Positions 7,941-12,914 of a stretch of 12,914 bases of DNA are shown in pieces. Source of the stretch: Acidobacteriota bacterium (GTDB lineage: Bacteria; Acidobacteriota; Blastocatellia; Pyrinomonadales; Pyrinomonadaceae); the NCBI GenBank assembly GCA_003222935.1, contig QHXL01000021.1, forward strand, positions 1-12,914, read 5' to 3'. Position 1 is the stretch's first letter. Each line of letters opens with the position of its first letter. Made by a program: the position numbers and the translations under genes. The notes under the pieces are model-generated. The model was given only the letters and a program-made list of their open reading frames with translations, ran no database searches and had not been told where the DNA came from.

Positions 7941-8063
7941 ATCATTTTCCAGATCTCATTAGACATTTTTCAGTTATCAATTTGATTGGATAAGGGTCTA
8001 CATGGGCTCCGGGCATTCAGTAAATGACATCTGAAAAATGTCAAATGACAAATGGAAAATGAA
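7941..8063. repeat. 33-bp imperfect inverted repeat upstream of the wHTH-TPR regulator
   Basis: Bases 7941-7973 and 8031-8063 match at 28 of 33 positions in inverted orientation, including a perfect 12-bp core (GACATTTTTCAG at 7962-7973 and its complement at 8031-8042). The spacer is 57 bases. The A/T-rich arms carry short ATGACAAATG-type runs. It starts 15 bases upstream of the regulator ATG, so it overlaps the likely promoter and leader. It may be an operator, a leader hairpin or a decayed mobile palindrome; I cannot tell which. Confidence 0.7.
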
Positions 8064-8822
8064 TCAGAACTTTATCAGCCGTATATTAGGACTCTTAGCT
8101 TGTCGAACGATTAAGCTGAATGACGAGGTGGGTGAGGGCTTATGCTTGTCGACGGTCGCGCAACCGATCGTTAGACGTGCTGGCTCAAAACTCGCCTCGC
8201 ATTTCAACTCTCTAAAGTCGAAACCGTCAATCGTTCGTGGTTCCAACCATCGGCCGCGAATCGAACAGACCTGCTAGAAAAATCCCGAATAGCACTGTTC
8301 GCAAAAAGCGAATGTTAGATGGCAACTGTCCTAATGCGGTTTGCTGAATGAAAGTCTAAATATTTTGATCTTTCACCACTCGGACCTCATAGACTCCGAA
8401 GATCCGTACGCTTATCCAATTTCAAGAACAAAACGCGTCGGCCACGCTGGTCTAGGTCTGCAAAATCTACAATCTTATTTCCATAGAAATGTACTGCCGA
8501 CTTCAAAATGCCTTCAGCCAACTAACAACTCCTCATAAACACTTCACAATCGTGCCGGTAGTCGATTGACTGTCTTAGAAAACTTTCACTTACTCAAATG
8601 CCGCGCCAGTAGATGAATTTGTAGGGGTGGCCCTCCGTGGTCACCCCGTCCCCATTTCCCGAGCCTTTGAGCGTAAAAAGGTTCACCGCAAATTCAAAAA
8701 ACCTCATATATCTCCAACCTTTTAGAAATCTATCAGCATTTTATCAACGGAACCCTAGGACATTTCGTGTAGTCGACGCCTAGAGTCAGCCTCGTAGTAA
8801 GTAAAGAATCTGAGGAAAAACT
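8064..8822. other. Non-coding stretch with a REP-like hairpin
   Basis: About 760 bases without a convincing gene. Short open frames here (8064-8277, 8341-8538) have no ribosome-binding site, no recognisable domain and poor codon character. I saw no tRNA or other structured RNA. The only structured item is the hairpin at 8624-8647. The last ~100 bases before 8823 are A/T-rich and presumably carry the promoter of the Fis-type gene pair, but I could not pick clear -35/-10 boxes. Confidence 0.5.
8624..8647. repeat. REP-like palindrome of the GTAGGGG...CCCC type
   Basis: GGGGTGGCC pairs with GGTCACCCC (nine pairs, one of them G-U) around the loop CTCCGT, preceded by GTA. Similar intergenic palindromes starting GTAGGGG are dispersed in many bacterial genomes. 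No T-tract follows, so I do not call it a terminator. Confidence 0.6.
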
Positions 8823-9167
8823 ATGCGCATGCAACACCTGAGATCGTTAGATCAAAATCAACTTACTCCCCAGGCTCACACTGATTCCCTTCCTGCTGAC
8901 GGCAAGTTGCTCTATAGCAAACTCGCCAACATTAGCAGTCTTGTTTCTTCTCTAAACGCCGCCGTGGAAGACCTCGAAACGCAAGAGATCACGCCCTTGG
9001 GCGATGAGTTCGACTTCTACAACGAAGTGGAGCGATTTGAAGTCAACTTAATTCGAAGCGCGTTGCGCGTTAGCGGAGGCTCGCAGGTAAGAGCCGCGAG
9101 ACTTCTCAAACTGAACCCCACTACGCTTAACGCAAAAATGAAAGCCCTAAAGTTGTTAGGAAGGTAG
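8823..9167 (+). CDS. Small stand-alone Fis-type helix-turn-helix protein (copy 1)
   Basis: This is a 114-aa protein whose C-terminal half (~65-110) is a Fis-family DNA-binding domain: EVERFEVNLIRSALRVSGG, then QVRAARLLKLNPTTLNAKMK. It is the type found at the C-terminus of sigma-54 activators, but no AAA+ or receiver domain is present. Residues ~25-60 look like a helical, possibly coiled segment (KLANISSLVSSLNAAVEDLE). AGGAAAAA before the ATG gives a moderate ribosome-binding site. It lies 15 bases upstream of a paralogue with the same layout, so the two probably form an operon and could heterodimerise. By analogy with Fis it may bind and bend DNA as a dimer; targets are unknown. Confidence 0.82.
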   Translation: MRMQHLRSLDQNQLTPQAHTDSLPADGKLLYSKLANISSLVSSLNAAVEDLETQEITPLGDEFDFYNEVERFEVNLIRSALRVSGGSQVRAARLLKLNPTTLNAKMKALKLLGR

Positions 9168-9182
9168 ATAGGAACCAAAGTC

Positions 9183-9599
9183 ATGCATAGATATCAACCG
9201 GTAAATAACCTTGCTCGATCGCCCATCGAGCGTTTGAATACGCCGATCACGTCGACTCAAGAACAAGGTTTGCCACCGAACACGTTCTCGCTCAAAGAAC
9301 TCTCGAAGGCGCACCTGAGTTCACCCACGGCCGAGGAAGCGCGTCTCGCGTCGCTAAAGGTCCTGGCAATGACGCTGCTTAGTCAGGTCGAGTCGCTCGA
9401 AAAACAGCTGGATGCAGGCACGGTGCCGGAGTTGAATCTTCAAAACGAAGTTCATCGCTTCGAGGAAGAAATAATTCGCAGCGCACTCAGGAAAACAGGG
9501 GGTCGCCAGCGACGTGCGGCCCGGCTGTTGGGTGTTAAAGTCACCACCTTGAACACAAAGATCAAACGCTACAACATCAACTCGAGTAAACCTGAGTGA
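9183..9599 (+). CDS. Small stand-alone Fis-type helix-turn-helix protein (copy 2)
   Basis: This is a 138-aa paralogue of the preceding gene. The Fis-type domain spans ~88-132: EVHRFEEEIIRSALRKTGG, then QRRAARLLGVKVTTLNTKIK. It shares the pattern E-x-x-RFE-x-x-(L/I)IRSALR and RAARLL with copy 1. Residues ~45-82 form a helical segment (LKVLAMTLLSQVESLEKQLD), and the N-terminal ~40 residues look disordered. A ribosome-binding site (AGGAA, 9170-9174) sits 8 bases before the ATG. The basic, Arg/Gln-rich loop GGRQRRAARLL suggests tight DNA contact. The copies are clearly diverged, so the duplication is not recent. Function beyond DNA binding is unknown. Confidence 0.82.
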   Translation: MHRYQPVNNLARSPIERLNTPITSTQEQGLPPNTFSLKELSKAHLSSPTAEEARLASLKVLAMTLLSQVESLEKQLDAGTVPELNLQNEVHRFEEEIIRSALRKTGGRQRRAARLLGVKVTTLNTKIKRYNINSSKPE

Positions 9600-9699
9600 C
9601 TTACTCCATCAGTACGAGTTGGAAGAGTGAGCGGCGCAACAGGTACCTTCTAGAGTTTCACAAGTTAGAAACTGGAAGGCCAGCGCTACACGAACCTCT
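9600..9699. repeat. Degenerate outer copies of the 42-bp repeat (left side)
   Basis: Two decayed units precede the clear array. One runs from about 9612 (AGTTGGAAGAG, then GCGGCGCAAC and GGTACCTT). The other starts at CTAG 9650 and retains CAAGTTAGAAACTGGAAG and CCAGCGCTAC. They show the array was once longer on the left. Confidence 0.45.
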
Positions 9700-10168
9700 C
9701 TAGAAAAGTGCAAGTGAGGGAGCAGCTACCGGCACCTGACTAGAAAAGTGCAAGTGAGGGACCAGCGCTACCGGCACCTGACTAGAAAAGTGCAAGTTGG
9801 GAAGGGGGCAGCGGCGTTACCATGACCGGTGATTAATGGCCCGAGCGTGCCCCCGCGGCCGTTATCCTCCTGAGCCTCAGGACTACAGTTTACTTTTCGT
9901 CATCCCTTCCAACGTGGTCTCGCAGCAAGCAGGTCGGAAGTTGAGTGATGGGTGAGATCGATTTGCCGAGATTCAAGTGAAAGGTTCTGGCTTCAAATGA
10001 GCGTCAGCGGGGGCGCGCTCGGTGCTACTAATCAAAGGTCGTGGTTGCGCCGCTCTGCCCCCTTCCCGACTTGCACTTTGCTCGCGGAGTACTTGTAGCG
10101 CTGCTTCCCAACTTGCACTTTTCTAGCCAGGTGCCTGTAGCGCTGCTCCCCAACTTGTACTTTTCTAG
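9700..10168. mobile_element. Symmetric repeat element: three 40-42-bp direct repeats facing three inverted copies
   Basis: Left units start with CTAG at 9700, 9740 and 9782. Right units, read on the minus strand, start at 10168, 10126 and 10084, exactly 42 bp apart. A unit begins CTAGAAAAGTGCAAG, continues with GGGAAGCAG or close variants, and ends near GCTACCGGCACCTGA. The innermost unit on each side changes into a ~60-bp module (9799-9856 and 10007-10067) opening GGGAAGGGGGCAG and ending GCCCCCGC. The ~150-base centre has no open frame of note. Repeated subterminal sites in inverted orientation recall transposase-binding ends, so a non-autonomous MITE-like element is plausible. No transposase or target duplication was seen. 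Confidence 0.55.
9868..9882. repeat. 15-bp palindrome in the element centre
   Basis: TCCTGAG and CTCAGGA flank a single C, a perfect 7-bp inverted repeat just inside the left inner module. Confidence 0.5.
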
Positions 10169-10192
10169 TGAGGTACTTGTAATCCCGTACTT

Positions 10193-10204
10193 CTTATTAA
10201 TAAG
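10193..10204. promoter_or_regulatory. Perfect 12-bp palindrome CTTATTAATAAG upstream of the propeller gene
   Basis: The sequence is fully self-complementary and ends 22 bases before the ATG at 10227. It could be a dimeric regulator site or contain the -10 (TATTAAT). No matching -35 at good spacing was found, so its role is open. Confidence 0.35.
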
Positions 10205-10226
10205 GTCACTTCTTTAGGAGCGTTTA

Positions 10227-11522
10227 ATGTCATCGTCTAATTCATTCGGATTTCGAACTCTGATCTGTTGCTTAGTGCTCGTTACTTCGAGCCAACTCGC
10301 GCTGACCCAGGTCGATCAAAAAGACGGGCGCTATTACGAATCACTTGCGCGCAAGGCCTACCAGGAAAAGAACTATCCGACCTTTCTCGAAAACATGAAC
10401 CTCGCAGCTCAGTTGCGACCGAATCATCCGCGCCTCATGTATAACCTCGCCGTCGCTCACGCCTTGAATGGACATCCATCTGAAGCTGTGAGGTGGTTAC
10501 GCAGGACCGCTGAGATGGGATTGATTTTCCCTGCCAGTTCCGACAAGGACTTCGAGTCGCTTCGCGACCTTCCGGATTTCAAGGAAGTCTTGAAACGGTT
10601 TGAGAAGAACAAAGAGCCAAAGATAAATAGTTTGCCAGCCTTCACTGTGCAGGAAAAAGACCTGGTGCCTGAAAGTGTGGCTTACGACCAGCAAGCGGAC
10701 ATCTTTTACCTGAGCAGCGTTTACAAGAGGAAGATCTTAAGCATCACGCAGTCGGGTGAAGTTAAGGTTTTTGTCGGCGAGAGCGATGACCTTTGGAGTG
10801 TTATGGGGATGAAGGTTGATCGTACGAATCGTGTTCTGTGGGTTTGCACTACAGCACATCAACAAATGAGCAACTATCGTCCTGAAGATAAGGGTAAATC
10901 AGCTTTGCTTAAGTACGATTTGAAGAATGGAAAGCTGCTCGGAAAGTTTGAACCTGCAGATACCACTACGCCACACTGGCTCGGTGATCTTGCGATCAAT
11001 TCCAAAGGTGATGTCTTTGCTACCGACAGCGTTACGCCTGCGATCTACGTTGTCAGGCATGACAGTAACAAGCTGGAAACGTTCTTTGAAGGCGCGCCGT
11101 TTATTTCACCGCAAGGTCTCGACTTCACAAAAGATCAGAAGCAACTTTTTGTGGCCGACTACTCGAAGGGTATTTTTCTTGTCGACCTGAAGACAAGAAA
11201 GGCCAGTAGTATTGCTTCCGACTTTACCTTGCTCGGAATCGATGGCCTTTACGCTTACAAGGGTTCTTTGATCTGTGTGCAAAACGGTGTGAATCCCCAA
11301 CGTGTCATCAGGCTGACGCTCAACAAGAATCTCAATCGCTTTGATCGATTCGAAACTATCGAGGCAAACAATCCTGTGTTTGATGAACCAACCCTGGGAG
11401 TACTCGTGAAGGATCGTTTCTACTTCATCGCTAACAGTCAATGGGGCGCGATCGATCAATCAGGTCATCTCGCCCCGGTGGATAAGCTTAAAGAGCCCAC
11501 GATTCTGAAATTGAAACTCTGA
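10227..11522 (+). CDS. Secreted TPR plus beta-propeller (SMP-30/NHL-like) protein
   Basis: This is a 431-aa protein with a likely signal peptide (~1-28, TLICCLVLVTSSQLALT). Residues ~35-95 form a short TPR-like pair (YYESLARKAYQEKNYPTFLE, then RPNHPRLMYNLAVAHALNG). From ~130 to the end is a six-bladed propeller of the SMP-30/gluconolactonase/NHL type, with repeated blade patterns such as PESVAYDQQADIFYLSSVYK, WLGDLAINSKGDVFATDS and SPQGLDFTKDQKQLFVADYS. Some SMP-30 relatives are metal-dependent lactonases. I could not confirm the metal ligands, and many secreted members have no known activity. The start is supported by AGGAG 7 bases upstream. It sits right after the symmetric repeat element and converges with the thioredoxin-fold gene. 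Confidence 0.85.
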   Translation: MSSSNSFGFRTLICCLVLVTSSQLALTQVDQKDGRYYESLARKAYQEKNYPTFLENMNLAAQLRPNHPRLMYNLAVAHALNGHPSEAVRWLRRTAEMGLIFPASSDKDFESLRDLPDFKEVLKRFEKNKEPKINSLPAFTVQEKDLVPESVAYDQQADIFYLSSVYKRKILSITQSGEVKVFVGESDDLWSVMGMKVDRTNRVLWVCTTAHQQMSNYRPEDKGKSALLKYDLKNGKLLGKFEPADTTTPHWLGDLAINSKGDVFATDSVTPAIYVVRHDSNKLETFFEGAPFISPQGLDFTKDQKQLFVADYSKGIFLVDLKTRKASSIASDFTLLGIDGLYAYKGSLICVQNGVNPQRVIRLTLNKNLNRFDRFETIEANNPVFDEPTLGVLVKDRFYFIANSQWGAIDQSGHLAPVDKLKEPTILKLKL

Positions 11523-11544
11523 GGGATGAGGGTCAGTACCCTAC

Positions 11545-12432
11545 TCACTTAGTTAGCTTATCGATCAACCTTCCTGCCTTCTCATGTAAATCCGGCGTGG
11601 CGCCATAGAAGATCCCTGCCGTCTTCCCTTGCGAGTCGAACACAAACATTCGCGGCACACTTCCAAAAGTTCCAAATGGCGCGATCAACTCGGGTGTCGA
11701 CATTACAAAACTCACCGGCGTTCCCAGCGCTTTTGTTAACTCGCGTACCTGCGCTTCCTCCGACTCAACGGCCACTGCCACCACAACTACTTTCTCAGCG
11801 TTGCGACGTTTTAGCTCACCCAACCAACTCAACGTCGACCTACACGGTGGACACCAGGTGGCCCAAAACTCAACTACCACTGTCTTGCCCGCCAGCAACG
11901 CGAAATCAATCGGACGTCCGTCGAGGTCGCGAACACTCAAGGCCGGTAGCTTAGCGATATCGTCTTCCTCGCCAGTTTTGGTCCTGCCTTCCGCGGCGAG
12001 TTCTTTTTCACCACGCAACAGTTGCTCGATCATTCGGGTGAGGTCGTTTTGAAACTTGTCGTGATTGGATTTTTCTCGCCAGGGAGCGTACTTACCACTA
12101 GGATCGCCCCAACCTCCGAAGTCGCTTGGCGAAGCGATCAAAATGTCGTCAACAAAAACTGCCGGGTATCGTTTCACACCATAACGCTCAGCGAGCTTCG
12201 ACTCGCCCCAGTTCTCACTGACAAACTCAGCACGAGGGCCAAACCCGTGAACGACGTCTTTGATCAGCAAACTTGCCGGATCGGAGAGACTTCAAGTGTA
12301 GGGCCAGCGCACCAGCGTCACAGTTACCTTCCGAGGTTTAGCTGTATCACTTGTTTGCCCCACAACTGCCGGGCTCAAACTCAACAGAACGAAGCAGCAG
12401 CCAATCATTACTGAGCGCCAGTCGAATTTCAT
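11545..12432 (-). CDS. Candidate selenoprotein: secreted protein with Sec-containing thioredoxin-like domain fused to a TlpA-like domain
   Basis: Reading codon 47 (TGA, 12294-12292) as selenocysteine gives a 295-aa protein. The start ATG at 12432 has AAGGAG upstream and overlaps the preceding stop as ATGA. Residues 1-26 are a signal peptide. Domain 1 (~34-140) has a thioredoxin-fold plan: strand VTVTLVRWPYT, then U47-S-L-S at the catalytic position, helix, ENWGESKLAERYGVKRYP with cis-Pro90, then AVFVDD. Domain 2 (~160-295) is TlpA/ResA-like, with W193-C194-P-P-C197 and a cis-Pro in FGSVP (Pro261). The likely role is periplasmic thiol-disulfide or peroxide chemistry; the substrate is unknown. 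A caller using TTG 12270 would lose the signal peptide and active site. The alternative is a nonsense mutation of a Cys codon. The final stop is also TGA. Confidence 0.72.
12256..12290 (-). promoter_or_regulatory. SECIS-like hairpin directly after the in-frame TGA
   Basis: On the minus strand, GUCU (12290-12287) pairs with AGAC (12259-12256). GAUC (12282-12279) pairs with GAUC (12265-12262). GGCA (12277-12274) pairs with UGCU (12269-12266, one G-U). C12278 is bulged and the tetraloop is AGUU. The loop starts 19 bases after UGA with G as its second base. Bacterial SECIS elements are described as an apical loop about 16-37 bases after UGA with a G in the first two loop positions, so this fits. 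The fold was drawn by hand. Confidence 0.5.
12292..12294 (-). other. In-frame TGA codon, proposed selenocysteine 47
   Basis: It lies between WPYT and SLSD, one base change from either Cys codon, at the end of the first beta-strand of a thioredoxin fold where the redox Cys normally sits. The frame is open on both sides, from ATG 12432 to the TGA at 11547-11545. Confidence 0.65.
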
Positions 12433-12914
12433 TTTGTCTCCTTCAGGTAATCGGAGTAGCTTGGCAGTACGATATTCAAAATCACAGCCGCGCGTTTTAT
12501 TTGAGCCGCAGTGGGTTCTGTTTTGCTCGTTGGATTTAGCGAAGTCTCAGCCATCTCCCAAAATAAAGCCGCGATACTCTGGTCCTTTTTATCTGCTTTC
12601 AACTGTCTTCCTGTTTCCGCACTTCGCTCTCGCAGATGCGCGACGTCTTCGTTGTCGGCTGTAGTAATTAGTAAGCCAAAAAAGAGCCGCGTCTCGAGAT
12701 ACTTGAGCAGTGCACCCTCAAACATCTTCGCGCGGTTAAGTTCACCGGCAACTTTCAGGTTCGAATTCAGCCGGTTGAAATTGGCCTGTTGAGTGCTGAC
12801 GTCCGCCGATTTGTATGTTTTGAGAATCGCTGTTTCTAGTTTTGTTAACTCCGGCACCGGGGATCGAAACGTTAGCGGCGTCTTGTTCTGAGGAAAGTTT
12901 AGACCACGCAAAAA
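12429..12914 (-). CDS. Protein of unknown function, partial (C-terminal ~160 residues), coupled to the selenoprotein candidate
   Basis: The frame is open to the right edge, so the start is outside the window. I do not recognise the family. The visible part is nearly all helical with heptad-like stretches (TKLETAILKTYKSADV, LKVAGELNRAKMFEGALLKY, AAQIKRAAVILNIVLPSYSD), has no Cys, and contains two Thr/Asn-rich turns. It may be a small periplasmic helical-bundle protein, but no signal peptide is visible because the N-terminus is missing. Its stop TGA shares bases with the next gene's ATG (ATGA), and its last codons carry the AAGGAG ribosome-binding site for that gene. The two are therefore translationally coupled and probably act together. 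Confidence 0.75.
   Translation of the reverse strand, partial: FLRGLNFPQNKTPLTFRSPVPELTKLETAILKTYKSADVSTQQANFNRLNSNLKVAGELNRAKMFEGALLKYLETRLFFGLLITTADNEDVAHLRERSAETGRQLKADKKDQSIAALFWEMAETSLNPTSKTEPTAAQIKRAAVILNIVLPSYSDYLKETK

Noticed and set aside
8038..8538. Small open frames in the 7927-8822 gap
   Set aside because: No ribosome-binding sites, no domain-like sequence, and one overlaps the inverted repeat; they look like chance frames.
8755..8785. CTAGG...CCTAG hairpin upstream of the first Fis-type gene
   Set aside because: Only five pairs with a 20-base loop; expected by chance in sequence of this length.
9700..10168. CRISPR array
   Set aside because: The repeats abut each other with no unique spacers, flip orientation midway, and have no cas genes nearby.
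11529..11542. AGGGT-CAGT-ACCCT hairpin as terminator between the convergent propeller and thioredoxin-fold genes
   Set aside because: The stem is only 5 bp and no T-run follows on either strand; too weak to list as a terminator.
11545..12270. Stand-alone thioredoxin-family gene starting at TTG 12270
   Set aside because: No ribosome-binding site precedes the TTG, and it would start inside the first helix of a thioredoxin fold, losing strand 1, the redox position and the signal peptide. The ATG at 12432 in the same frame has all expected start signals.

Overview
The window looks like chromosomal DNA of a soil Acidobacteriota, probably class Blastocatellia. This is inferred from gene content only: an Oar-like TonB-receptor-type protein with an N-terminal carboxypeptidase-regulatory domain and a Gly-rich tail, a winged-helix/TolB-like/TPR membrane regulator, stand-alone Fis-type helix-turn-helix proteins, and many intergenic palindromic repeats.

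Layout. Bases 1-2864 (minus) hold an Oar-like outer-membrane protein gene that runs off the left edge and is broken by two frameshifts. A ~200-base divergent intergenic region follows, with four GTMAR half-sites phased at 10-11 bp. Bases 3079-5201 (plus) hold a CpxR/CpxA-like two-component pair overlapping by ATGA. A 99-bp near-perfect inverted repeat fills the gap to the convergent PAP2 phosphatase gene (5302-6012, minus), which lies just downstream of the wHTH-TPR regulator (6028-7926, minus). Bases 7927-8822 appear non-coding, with a 33-bp inverted repeat near the regulator start and a REP-like hairpin at 8624-8647. Two tandem paralogous small Fis-domain genes follow (8823-9599, plus). Next comes a ~470-bp symmetric repeat structure: three 40-42-bp tandem repeats facing three inverted copies, each set ending in a homologous ~60-bp inner module. 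Bases 10227-11522 (plus) encode a secreted TPR plus beta-propeller (SMP-30/NHL-like) protein. A minus-strand operon enters from the right edge: a helical protein of unknown function (from >12911 to 12429) coupled by ATGA to a secreted double-thioredoxin-fold protein (12432-11545).

Most notable is the last gene. Its frame is interrupted by one TGA (codon 47) placed exactly where a thioredoxin fold carries its catalytic Cys, and a bacterial SECIS-like hairpin follows directly. The best reading is a periplasmic selenoprotein with an N-terminal Sec-containing thioredoxin-like domain fused to a TlpA-like WCPPC domain. A standard gene caller would cut off its first 54 codons. The paired thiol oxidoreductase, the envelope-stress-like two-component system and the outer-membrane protein suggest an envelope-maintenance theme, but only the gene pairs that overlap are likely to be co-transcribed.
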